DNA of 64,000 bases from Candidatus Geothermarchaeum rappei (GTDB lineage: Archaea; Thermoproteota; Nitrososphaeria; Geothermarchaeales; JDFR-13): positions 229,820-293,819 of the forward strand of contig MTMB02000001.1 in NCBI GenBank assembly GCA_002011085.2, read 5' to 3'. The notes beneath the pieces are model-generated. The model had not been told where the DNA came from and searched no databases. It was given only the letters and a program-made list of their open reading frames with translations. This document shows, piece by piece, positions 15,567 through 23,262 of this stretch (positions within the stretch are counted from its first letter, which is position 1; each line of letters starts with the position of its first letter). Position numbers and translations under genes: made by a program.

Positions 15567-16445
15567 ATGATGAAGGGAATAGAGGTTCTTGGACACGGTT
15601 CACTACCATTTATAAGCGGATTATCTAGTGGATATGCGGCGGCAATGGGTATCGCCCTCCCCCTCAAGATACATATAGAGACTGTACCTGATTCCCATGA
15701 TGTTGAGTTCGTCGTCATGGGCGAGTGGGATAGGGATACCAAGCTTATCGACAGGATTAAGAAGGACTTCATAAATAGATACCTTAGTAAAAAGAATTTC
15801 GGGCTTAAAATTAAGATAGAGTCGTCTATACCTGCTAATGTAGGGCTTAAAAGCGGGGCCTCAGTAGCTGTATACACGATATTTGGAGTAGCCCAGATAC
15901 TGAATCTCCCTCTCTCTGAGAACGATATAATCCATATTGCTATGAACATATCCCGGACGTCAGGATCCTATCTCCTCGGCTCTCTAGAGGGGATATATGC
16001 ATCCTTCAAGGGAGGAGTTGTCTATACCGATAATATGGGTGGTAGGGTAATATCGTGGTTTACGAATGTCCCTGACTGCTCGATAGTAATAGGGTATAAG
16101 CCTAGGGCCTATGAGAATCTCTTCCACACCACCCGTGAGATCAGGAAATATGGTGAGCTATTTAAAAAGATATTTGACGTGGGTCAGAAGGGTGGGCATC
16201 TAAAGGCTGTTACCCTAAACGGCCTTCTATTCTCCCTATTGACGAACATGGATTATGAGGTTCTTGTGGAGACGCTGAGCAGAGGGGCTGTAGCAGCAGG
16301 CATCGCTGGCACGGGACCCAGTATATCGATCTTCACCAAGCATGATGATGTAGACCACTTTAAGGAACTTCTATCTAGCAAGGGCTATAAAGTCCTTGTT
16401 ACACAGCCGACGACAAAAGGCTGTTCCTTTAACTATATTGATTAG
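15567..16445 (+). CDS. aroK: Archaeal shikimate kinase, GHMP superfamily
   Basis: Phosphorylates shikimate at the 3-hydroxyl in aromatic amino acid synthesis. Archaea use a GHMP kinase, unrelated to bacterial AroK. Key signs: the phosphate-binding IPANVGLKSGASVAV near residue 90, TSGSYLLGSLEGIYASFKGG near 133, KAVTLNGLLFSLL near 210 and AAGIAGTGPSISIF near 240, all in the order of MJ1440-type enzymes. 292 residues, normal length. It has its own TATA box 30 bases upstream. Other shikimate genes are not adjacent. Pantoate or homoserine kinase were considered, but the C-terminal motifs favour shikimate kinase. Confidence 0.8.
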   Translation: MMKGIEVLGHGSLPFISGLSSGYAAAMGIALPLKIHIETVPDSHDVEFVVMGEWDRDTKLIDRIKKDFINRYLSKKNFGLKIKIESSIPANVGLKSGASVAVYTIFGVAQILNLPLSENDIIHIAMNISRTSGSYLLGSLEGIYASFKGGVVYTDNMGGRVISWFTNVPDCSIVIGYKPRAYENLFHTTREIRKYGELFKKIFDVGQKGGHLKAVTLNGLLFSLLTNMDYEVLVETLSRGAVAAGIAGTGPSISIFTKHDDVDHFKELLSSKGYKVLVTQPTTKGCSFNYID

Positions 16446-16506
16446 ATCCCTTCTCCCCCATTTCCAAAAATTTTTTCAAAATATTTTGAAGCTTCAATCA
16501 AAAGCC

Positions 16507-16516
16507 TCTATTATAA
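16507..16516 (+). promoter_or_regulatory. TATA box of the HerA-like/RecA-like operon
   Basis: CTATTATAAG centred about 28 bases before the ATG at 16541, the spacing expected for a leaderless first gene. A T-rich stretch at 16471-16478 just upstream can end the aroK transcript. Confidence 0.45.
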
Positions 16517-16540
16517 GGGGTTTCCAACCGTCTTTTAGTG

Positions 16541-17797
16541 ATGAAGGCCATAGCCTCCCTATCAGATGTAGACATGCCTAGGCTTAAGATCGGGGATAAT
16601 GAGTTTAGAGGCGGGATACTATTCATAGGAGACTATAGAGACCCAGTTATCAGAGACGTCGTAGATATAGCTGTCGAAAAAGGATATACCCCGATTATCT
16701 ACGATCTTATGGGTCTCTGGAGGCCGGGCGACTTCAAAACTGGCTTTGGAAACCCGGTTATGGGCATCGATCTACTTCCAAACCCGTTTGAGCCACCTAG
16801 CCATATCCCCCTCCCCCTCTATACAGAGATACTGGAGACTGCTATAGACGCCTCTCTATCTCTACTGGGCCATAGAGGTATGGGGTGGAGACTCGTCTTC
16901 AGAGACTTCATAAACATTGTCTTTGAGAGGGAGGGGGGTCTAGATATCCATAGGATGTTATCAAGTCTAGAGGTGTTCCGCAACGAGTCCACGGGCCTCG
17001 AGAAACAGGCCTATACAATGCTACTAGGGATATTGAGGAGCCTATTCCCTGAGAAGCAGCGGCATCTATTCTCAGCAGACTCAACTATAGACTACAGTAT
17101 TCTAGAGAATTCACCGATGATAATAGACTACTCGATGATAGACCAGTTTTCACTGAGGATATTCACATATTTAATAACGGTCCTCCCAAGCCTACTATAT
17201 AGGAGAGGAGGTAGGACGCTGCATCTACTCTTCGAGTACAGCCACTATGTGGATAAAGGCCTGGTCAACCTACTTCTACAACGCGATAACCTAGCGGCTT
17301 ACAACAACTATCTAATGATCCACTCCCGTAGCCTCACCCAGATGCATCCCAGGGTATCAACAGTTTTCGTATCCAACATATACCTTGGCAACATATATAG
17401 ATATATCCTCCCCCAGATAGGCTTCTTCCCACCGCCTGACTCGACGCACCACTTCATCAGCCAAGGCATAGCCATACCAGTTAAATCATCTGGAGGTCTA
17501 AGCAGCTCAACACAGCTTCATAGGGCTTCTCCAGATGAAGTGGATGCGGAGCCTAGGATACTTGAGGAGATTATTAGACCGATTCTCGAGAGGGTGAGGG
17601 ACCATGGCCCAATCGGTGTAGAGGGTATATACCTCTATTTCCAGGGTTTCCCTAGGAGCGATGTATACTCAACCGTGGAGTGGCTGTGGAGAATGGGGTA
17701 TCTGAGGAAGGCTGTTGAGGGCCGTAGGGAGGCGTTTAGGATAACGGTGAAGGGCCTGATGTACCTAAGAGATGGAGGTGAGAATAATGAGTCTTGA
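16541..17797 (+). CDS. Degenerate HerA/VirB4-like ATPase homolog with C-terminal winged helix
   Basis: The order of motifs resembles HerA/FtsK/VirB4 pumping ATPases: a strand-loop-helix start (GGILFIGDYRDPVIRD), TPIIYDLMGLW where these ATPases have the sensor of bound nucleotide, then LLPNPFEPPSHIPLPLYTEIL, a helical stretch, PMIIDYSMIDQF, and TLHLLFEYSHYVD where Walker B (normally a DEAH-like end) is expected. The Walker A GxxGxGK[ST] is absent: DYRDPV stands in the loop. Residues about 340-419 look like a winged helix (GVEGIYLYF...YSTVEWLWRMGYLRK). So it is probably a non-hydrolysing relative; this is inference from motif order. First gene of a four-gene operon. Confidence 0.5.
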   Translation: MKAIASLSDVDMPRLKIGDNEFRGGILFIGDYRDPVIRDVVDIAVEKGYTPIIYDLMGLWRPGDFKTGFGNPVMGIDLLPNPFEPPSHIPLPLYTEILETAIDASLSLLGHRGMGWRLVFRDFINIVFEREGGLDIHRMLSSLEVFRNESTGLEKQAYTMLLGILRSLFPEKQRHLFSADSTIDYSILENSPMIIDYSMIDQFSLRIFTYLITVLPSLLYRRGGRTLHLLFEYSHYVDKGLVNLLLQRDNLAAYNNYLMIHSRSLTQMHPRVSTVFVSNIYLGNIYRYILPQIGFFPPPDSTHHFISQGIAIPVKSSGGLSSSTQLHRASPDEVDAEPRILEEIIRPILERVRDHGPIGVEGIYLYFQGFPRSDVYSTVEWLWRMGYLRKAVEGRREAFRITVKGLMYLRDGGENNES

Positions 17798-18785
17798 GAG
17801 GTTCCTATTAACCTCTGTACCAAAGTTAAATGAGGTCTTTAGAGGAGGCCTTGGTGAGGAGAGCCTAATCCATATATACGGGCCGTATCAGTCTGGGAAG
17901 ACCCTATTGATATTCCAGCTGATCTATGAGCTTGTAACGAAGGGGTATGGAAATGCTCTCTACATAGATACGGAGGCATCGTTTAAGAACAACTTCTCTA
18001 GTGAGATGAGGAAGAGGTTTGAGGAGCGTTTCGGTAAAGGCGTAAACATATTCGATGTAACCATAGAGAGATACGCCTCAAAAGGTAAGAAGAGGAGGGA
18101 GAAGGAGGCTGAGGTAAGGAGGTATTTCGAGGCTATCCTCGACGACCTAGGCCTGGAATATAGTAAGGAGGATCTCTACGACGCGTTAATGGCCTTTCTA
18201 AAGATCATAGAGCTCAAATCAACGAGGAGTAAGCATCCCTCGATCTATGTACTGGACACACTTGATCTCTCCGGCCTACTAAGCATCCTGAATATCGAGG
18301 CCGAGGTCACTAGAGTCGGTGAGAAGACTGAGGTCAAGATTAAGAGGGTTGGAGACCCGTTGTCAGGGGGCTTATCCAAGTTCATAAGGAGCTATAACAT
18401 TAAATTCCTGGTTTTAGACAGCCTTGGGATGATGGTCAAGGGCCTGGCAATCGGGTTAGCTGATCTACCTGCACGCGCCGCCGTCACCAACCTAATTATA
18501 GGCGGGTTAATCAGGCTTGCAAGCAACTACCGCCTAATCATCTTCGCCACAAACCATGAGAGTAGGAATCCTGTGAAGAACTACTACTCCTTCTATGGTG
18601 GGAACCCGATTGGATACGGATTCAAATACTCACTGTACCTTGGTAGGAAAGGCGTCGGCAAGAGAAGCCTGGTTGTGGAGAGGGCGCCTACAATTCCTGA
18701 GAAGTCACTGGTTATCGGCCTAGAGATTAGGGACGATGGTTTTTATCAGGTGATGGATGGGGATGATAAGAAGGGAGGTGGCTAG
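17787..18785 (+). CDS. RecA/RadB-like ATPase with a central insertion
   Basis: RecA-fold core: an N-terminal VPKLNEVFRGGL, Walker A GPYQSGKT (residues 32-39), ALYIDTEASF, and Walker B FLVLDSLG late in the protein. A charged insertion of about 100 residues after ASKGKKRREKEAEVRR separates the halves, unlike RadA or RadB. The ATG at 17787 is preferred because GGAGGTGAG precedes it; it overlaps the upstream gene by 11 bases. Family members bind ATP and usually DNA or a protein partner (recombination, KaiC-like signalling). The neighbour upstream is an apparently inactive HerA-like protein, so this could be the active motor of the pair. Confidence 0.65.
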   Translation: MSLERFLLTSVPKLNEVFRGGLGEESLIHIYGPYQSGKTLLIFQLIYELVTKGYGNALYIDTEASFKNNFSSEMRKRFEERFGKGVNIFDVTIERYASKGKKRREKEAEVRRYFEAILDDLGLEYSKEDLYDALMAFLKIIELKSTRSKHPSIYVLDTLDLSGLLSILNIEAEVTRVGEKTEVKIKRVGDPLSGGLSKFIRSYNIKFLVLDSLGMMVKGLAIGLADLPARAAVTNLIIGGLIRLASNYRLIIFATNHESRNPVKNYYSFYGGNPIGYGFKYSLYLGRKGVGKRSLVVERAPTIPEKSLVIGLEIRDDGFYQVMDGDDKKGGG

Positions 18786-19128
18786 GCTCTTTATATCTGG
18801 ATTAGCTGGATACGTCTCGTCGCGATTCGTATACATAGCTACTGGAGACCCATATATAGGCATGGTGTCTTTCGCCATAGCTTCACTACTTGCATATAGG
18901 TTAATGAGAGTATCGTCATGGATACATCGCCTTAAGATACTGGGACTAATATTGGTTATAGACATTTTCCTAGCTAGACCAGTATACCTCCTCATACCTA
19001 TTATGATACTCATTATCTACATAATGCGTAGAGGTCTTTCATCGATTCATCACCTCCTCTTTTATCTAATGGTAGTCGTGGGGCTGGTTAGGGATGTTGA
19101 GGAGGAAGAGGATACTGGTGTCAAATAG
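18757..19128 (+). CDS. Small membrane protein in the RecA-like operon
   Basis: About 123 residues with four hydrophobic stretches (near residues 10-27, 33-50, 60-80 and 82-106), a basic loop (RRGLSSIHH) and an acidic end (EEEEDTGVK). ATG at 18757 lies 29 bases inside the end of the RecA-like gene; ATG at 18763 is an alternative. Overlap at both ends shows tight translational coupling. No family recognised. It may anchor the system to the membrane. Confidence 0.5.
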   Translation: MGMIRREVARLFISGLAGYVSSRFVYIATGDPYIGMVSFAIASLLAYRLMRVSSWIHRLKILGLILVIDIFLARPVYLLIPIMILIIYIMRRGLSSIHHLLFYLMVVVGLVRDVEEEEDTGVK

Positions 19129-20035
19129 ACTGTGGAAGCTAATTGATTTAGTTAGGCAACTGGATACACAGTATACCCTATCCCTATTCTTCGGTGGGGG
19201 ATCTCTATACTCCACCCTATCCATATTATCAAAAGGAGATATACATTCCAGTCTAAAGAGAGTCGCTGGCCAGGGGATAGACCCTGATAAGACATATATA
19301 GAGGCATATCTTAGGCGGCTAAAATCCTATTGTAGCGTCGCCAGTGATACTGTGGAGTGTTACACCGGGGATCTCCTAGTAATAAACCAGTTTATTCATA
19401 GAGGGGAAACCAGGGTTAGTATATTCAGATTTTGCAGGGATGGGGGTGGAGAAAGGCTGAATCGTATAAAGAGACGTGCCTTGGTAAACAGTGTATTCTA
19501 TGGAGCTCCATTCGACACAAGTCATTATATAGCTGGAGATAGGCTGAGGAGAGTGGTATGGCAGGGTAACGAGGCTATATTAACTCCATCCACCCTACTA
19601 AGCCTCCCAAAACCAATTTTACTATGTAGTGAGATCCCTGAGGCCAAGGCCCTCCTGGAGAGAGCCTCACCAGCATGGTGTTTAATAGAGAGTATCCTGG
19701 GGCCGCTTCTAGACAAGTATCTAGAGTATCCTAGGAGCGAGTCCATGGTTAGAGACCTCGTCCAATACCTATATTCCACGACTAGATCAGCATATGTAAA
19801 TACCCTAGCCACGCTCCTCGATAAGACGCGTGTCATAGGAGACGGGGATGTCAAGCTCCTGATATTCATAGGCTTGTCAATCTACTCAACCGCCTTGAAA
19901 CTACTTCCAGATAGATTACTTGAGGACTATGGGACTCTTGTTGTGGAGAGATGCCGGTATCCTATACCTCTCCCCAGATGGACACTGATCTCATGGAATG
20001 GCTCTAAAGTATCTGTCAGTATACCCTTATCCTAA
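19094..20035 (+). CDS. Unknown soluble protein closing the RecA-like operon
   Basis: A 313-residue protein that starts 35 bases before the end of the membrane-protein gene. It has a glycine-rich patch early on (FFGGGSLYSTLS near residue 32), scattered cysteines and no helix long enough to cross the membrane clearly. I see no known catalytic motif. It ends tail-to-tail with the rhomboid gene, sharing 4 bases. Function unknown; only the operon suggests a link with the HerA-like and RecA-like proteins. Confidence 0.5.
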   Translation: MLRRKRILVSNRLWKLIDLVRQLDTQYTLSLFFGGGSLYSTLSILSKGDIHSSLKRVAGQGIDPDKTYIEAYLRRLKSYCSVASDTVECYTGDLLVINQFIHRGETRVSIFRFCRDGGGERLNRIKRRALVNSVFYGAPFDTSHYIAGDRLRRVVWQGNEAILTPSTLLSLPKPILLCSEIPEAKALLERASPAWCLIESILGPLLDKYLEYPRSESMVRDLVQYLYSTTRSAYVNTLATLLDKTRVIGDGDVKLLIFIGLSIYSTALKLLPDRLLEDYGTLVVERCRYPIPLPRWTLISWNGSKVSVSIPLS

Positions 20036-20733
20036 CCATATGTAGGCGGTGGCCATGAATAATATAGTGCTTCTAATCTCCTCCTTCTCCTATCCATGAT
20101 CCTCGTCTTGAAGAATAATGTGGCTACTGCACCGAAGATGAATCCCCCTATGTGGGCCCAGTAGGCTATCCCGCCTTCATGTGGGATGTAGATCATGATG
20201 AAGCCATATAGGAGTTGTAGGAGGAACCAGAATCCCACGAAGATATATGCCCTTATCCTCATTGTAGTAATATAGTATCCTATTGCAACCAGCGTGAGTA
20301 TCCTTGCCTCGGGAAACAGAACGATATACGCCCCCATGACTCCCGATATGGCGCCTGATGCCCCTATCCCTGGTATGGTTGAGAGTGGGTCTATAAATGC
20401 GTTTAGATATGTCCCGGCTATACCTGATAGGAGGTAGAATACTAGGAACTTGGTGTGGCCCAGGCTATCCTCCACATTATCCCCGAATATCCAGAGGTAG
20501 AGCATATTCCCAAGGAGATGGACGAATCCCCCGTGGAGAAACATGGATGTAAATAGTGTCTCAAGCTGCTTACCCTGCAGGATATAATATGGTTTAGCAC
20601 CCCATCTATAGACTATCTCTGGGTAGTTGGGGTTGAAATACGTCATTATAAATATGATGATGTTTAATGCGACAAGGATTTTGGTGACAATGGGCCTCGA
20701 GGTAGTGGGGTTGATATCCTTAATCGGAAGCAT
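20032..20733 (-). CDS. Rhomboid family intramembrane serine protease
   Basis: Cuts membrane proteins within or near the bilayer. Catalytic Ser126 in GASGAISG and His194 in AHIGGFIFG are in place; HGGFVHLLGNMLYLWIFGDNVED (residues 67-89) is the usual oxyanion/loop-1 region. Six core helices, 233 residues, standard archaeal length. No extra soluble domain. It is monocistronic, and its promoter region is shared with the divergent alkyltransferase gene. Its substrates are unknown. Confidence 0.9.
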   Translation of the reverse strand: MLPIKDINPTTSRPIVTKILVALNIIIFIMTYFNPNYPEIVYRWGAKPYYILQGKQLETLFTSMFLHGGFVHLLGNMLYLWIFGDNVEDSLGHTKFLVFYLLSGIAGTYLNAFIDPLSTIPGIGASGAISGVMGAYIVLFPEARILTLVAIGYYITTMRIRAYIFVGFWFLLQLLYGFIMIYIPHEGGIAYWAHIGGFIFGAVATLFFKTRIMDRRRRRLEALYYSWPPPTYG

Positions 20734-20782
20734 GTTATCCCTCTACAACAGACTTGGAAGACAAAAATATACTATTGCCACC

Positions 20783-20792
20783 GGGTTTTATA
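20783..20792 (+). promoter_or_regulatory. TATA box of the alkyltransferase gene
   Basis: GTTTTATAAT, about 32 bases before the ATG at 20820. Its position inside the longer open frame (from 20754) supports a leaderless start at 20820. Confidence 0.45.
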
Positions 20793-20819
20793 ATGTTGAC
20801 AACCCCTCCTAATTATTTG

Positions 20820-21287
20820 ATGAGGAACATGGAGGTACACTGCATACCCTTCTACAAGGGTTTTCTAAAGATAGTTATCAAAGGGGGATACGTAACTAGG
20901 TTGACGTATGTCGAGGAGGATTGTCAAGGTGGTTTCGACGAGTCTCTCCCCGCGGTAAAGAAACTCGTGAGTTATGTCAATGGTGAACACGTGTCATTCG
21001 AGGATGTTCCAGTGAAATACGAGTATGGATCGGACTTTGATAGGAGGGTCTGGAGTATTACGAGGACGATTCCCTATGGGGAAGTGAGGACATATGGGTG
21101 GATTGCGGAGAGGCTTGGAGGAGTTAAATATAGTAGGGCTGTGGGTAATTCACTGGGTAGGAACCCTATAATGATTATAGTCCCGTGTCATAGGGTGGTG
21201 AGGAGCGGTGGAGGCCTAGGGGGCTTCTCATCCGTAGGTGGTTTGGAGCTGAAGAAATATCTGTTGAGGATGGAGGGTGTCTATTAG
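20820..21287 (+). CDS. ogt: Methylated-DNA-protein cysteine methyltransferase
   Basis: Suicide repair protein that moves O6-alkyl groups from guanine onto its own cysteine. The active site is PCHRV with C123; RTIPYGEVRTYGWIAERLG holds the helix-turn-helix and RAVGNSLGRNP the arginine finger/asparagine hinge. About 155 residues, the usual size. The frame opens at TTG 20754 but the TATA box at 20783 places the start at ATG 20820 (or 20829). Divergent from rhomboid. The stop codon touches the proposed RNA at 21285-21357 on the other strand. Confidence 0.9.
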   Translation: MRNMEVHCIPFYKGFLKIVIKGGYVTRLTYVEEDCQGGFDESLPAVKKLVSYVNGEHVSFEDVPVKYEYGSDFDRRVWSITRTIPYGEVRTYGWIAERLGGVKYSRAVGNSLGRNPIMIIVPCHRVVRSGGGLGGFSSVGGLELKKYLLRMEGVY

Positions 21288-21357
21288 CTCAGCCTGCCCG
21301 TCTTCTACATCTACTCTCTTGCGAGAGTATCAATTCTACAATGGCTCATCATCGCCA
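21285..21357 (-). ncRNA. Candidate C/D-box guide RNA with an internal GCAA hairpin
   Basis: On the minus strand the C box GATGATGA (21346-21353) follows TGGC, and the D box CTGA (21289-21292) precedes GCTA. TGGC and GCTA can pair over four bases (one G-U), as in the closing stem of a k-turn. Inside, ATGTAGA is a C'-like box 11 bases before D, giving guide AGACGGGCAGG; ACTCTC-GCAA-GAGAGT is a perfect 6-bp stem with a GNRA loop. A TATA-like GTAAATTTAATTAG at 21380-21393 is about 30 bases upstream of the 5' end. D' is unclear. The RNA overlaps the ogt stop codon on the other strand. Confidence 0.5.
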
Positions 21358-21412
21358 GAATTATAATTTAGAGCTGTCTCTAATTAAATTTACCTCTGGA
21401 TCGGGAGTTATA

Positions 21413-22318
21413 CTATCTCGTCTTCGTTGAAGTGGCTATATCCCATATATGTCTGACGGATCCCTTAAAGACCAGGGGTATGTATGCGGCTCCCAATCCA
21501 TATGCGACGACTGTAGAAAACATGTTCCTTAATCTACTCCCCCTAGATAGGGAGAAGAATACCCTTATCTGCTCTCCTAATCCAACCCTTCTCCTAATGT
21601 ACTTGTTGACCAGGCTGGATATCTGATGATGCCCGATCACAGCCCTAAGTATCTGGCTCATCATCTCACTAATCCTCTGAGGCGGCTTGAAATATATCTC
21701 AGCATCCTCAGCATATCCTACTCTATACCCCATTTTACATGTATGACATTGTAGATATAGGTCGACGGCTATCACATGCCTAGGGATATGGAGATTCTCC
21801 ACTATATCCCTCCTTACTGCAAGTATCCTACCCATTATAGTGAACTGTGAGTCTGGATACCGTATCCTCATTTCATGGAGCCATTTACTAACCATATATG
21901 AGGCCTCAGCCGCCAATCCCCTTAGATAAATTGCCTCCGTCCTACCTCCCACAATACCATATTCCTCATTGGACAGTAGCTTCTCAACAAGGTTCTTCAA
22001 AGCCCCTCTACCAAGGATTATATCAGCGTCATATAGAACTACCACGTCTCCCATAGCCTCCCTAAATATCTCGTTCCACGCGGCTGCAACTCCCCTCCTA
22101 CTGGTGTGGTGTAGAAGCCGGATCTTAAAGGGATACTCATGTGTATCTATATGATTCTCCAGGATCATTGGTGTATCATCATTACTGTCATCGGATATAA
22201 TGACCTCGAGGATATTTAGGTTATACTCCTCCTTCTCCCGATTTATCTGCCTAAGAAGCCTTAGAATATTCCTGCCCTCGTTATACGATGGTATACCTAT
22301 TGATATACTCTCCCTCAT
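21413..22318 (-). CDS. Family 2 glycosyltransferase
   Basis: GT-A fold transferase using a nucleotide-sugar donor. The N-terminus has IGIPSYNEGRNILRLLRQ, a nucleotide-binding VIISDDSNDDT near residue 41 and the metal-binding DAD in VVLYDADIILGRG near 97. The acceptor region has the GRILAVRRDIV stretch. Near the C-terminus one hydrophobic segment (FSTVVAYGLGAAYIPLVF) may touch the membrane. 301 residues. It is second in a minus-strand operon behind the 138-residue gene (11-base gap). The acceptor is unknown. Confidence 0.8.
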   Translation of the reverse strand: MRESISIGIPSYNEGRNILRLLRQINREKEEYNLNILEVIISDDSNDDTPMILENHIDTHEYPFKIRLLHHTSRRGVAAAWNEIFREAMGDVVVLYDADIILGRGALKNLVEKLLSNEEYGIVGGRTEAIYLRGLAAEASYMVSKWLHEMRIRYPDSQFTIMGRILAVRRDIVENLHIPRHVIAVDLYLQCHTCKMGYRVGYAEDAEIYFKPPQRISEMMSQILRAVIGHHQISSLVNKYIRRRVGLGEQIRVFFSLSRGSRLRNMFSTVVAYGLGAAYIPLVFKGSVRHIWDIATSTKTR

Positions 22319-22329
22319 ATTGGATCACG

Positions 22330-22746
22330 TTATAGGGAGCCTCTCTCCTCCTCGGTCCACCACGCTGTATCAGGGTTCTCATCAATATACACGGCTACCC
22401 ACGCCTTCCCATTGTTATTCACTATCTTCAGCAGCCGTATTAGATAGTGTGTGAAACTGGGATAGTCGTATACCTCCCATATCAGGCCATACTCTATCTT
22501 TAGGGTCTCTATACCAGTGTCCATGAAGTAGCCCTCGGATACCAGTAGCTTGATTATCTCACTCCTACCCTTAAACTTCTCGAGGGACTCCTCAATCTCC
22601 TTGGTAACCTCCTCGATCTTATCCGGATGCGTCCTTATGAAGAGGCTACGTATATTCTTATATCTATTCAGCATCTTCTGCTGGGCATGCTTCTCAAGTC
22701 CACCGTATATTATATCCAGCAGTGTGCCACTATCCTGCATCGCCAT
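22330..22746 (-). CDS. Unknown protein co-transcribed with a glycosyltransferase
   Basis: A 138-residue mostly helical protein (IEEVTKEIEESLEKFKGRSEI), with an aromatic, acidic C-terminus (DTAWWTEEERGSL). No membrane helix, no metal motif, no recognised family. The ATG lies just before the divergent PPC-domain gene, with about 90 bases of promoter-like sequence between. Function unknown. Confidence 0.5.
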   Translation of the reverse strand: MAMQDSGTLLDIIYGGLEKHAQQKMLNRYKNIRSLFIRTHPDKIEEVTKEIEESLEKFKGRSEIIKLLVSEGYFMDTGIETLKIEYGLIWEVYDYPSFTHYLIRLLKIVNNNGKAWVAVYIDENPDTAWWTEEERGSL

Positions 22747-22837
22747 CCTCCACGTGTCATGTGTATCTCGGCTGTATCGTAAAATTATTTTAGATATATC
22801 CCTATTTAATTATAATTTTTGTCTAGTGGTGTCTGAT

Positions 22838-23260
22838 ATGATAGAGGCTAGTGTCAAGAGAGTTTTTGTAGGTCGGCTTGTTGAGGGTGAGGATGTCCTT
22901 GAGAAGCTTACCGAGATAGTTAGGGAGAAGAATATACCTAGTGGCGCCGTACAGCTAATTGGTTCACTGAAGGTGGTTAGAGTCGGTTTCTTCAACCGCG
23001 AGACAGGTCAATATGATGTTCTTGAGGGAGAAGGCTTCTATGAACTGGTGTCTGGACTCGGGGATATAAGCTGGAGGGATGATGAACCAGTTGTCCACGT
23101 CCATATAGCCGCGGCTTCCCATGAGGGAGAGTCTCTCGTGGGGCATCTCATGCCTGGAAACATTGCTGATGCAACGGTTGAATACGTTATATTTGAGTTT
23201 GATAAGAGGATAGACCGTAAATACGACCCTAATACGGGGTTGTATCTCATGGAGGTATAG
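22838..23260 (+). CDS. PPC/DUF296 domain protein
   Basis: About 140 residues with the DUF296 fold signs: IPSGAVQLIGSLKVVRVGFF near residue 30, GEGFYELVSGLGDIS and VHVHIAAASHEGESLVGHLMPGN, with its conserved His residues. In archaea these are stand-alone trimeric proteins of unclear function; in plants the domain accompanies AT-hook DNA-binding motifs. The frame extends upstream to 22550, but that part lies across the divergent gene, so ATG at 22838 is used. The next gene starts 2 bases after its stop. Confidence 0.75.
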   Translation: MIEASVKRVFVGRLVEGEDVLEKLTEIVREKNIPSGAVQLIGSLKVVRVGFFNRETGQYDVLEGEGFYELVSGLGDISWRDDEPVVHVHIAAASHEGESLVGHLMPGNIADATVEYVIFEFDKRIDRKYDPNTGLYLMEV

Positions 23261-23262
23261 CT

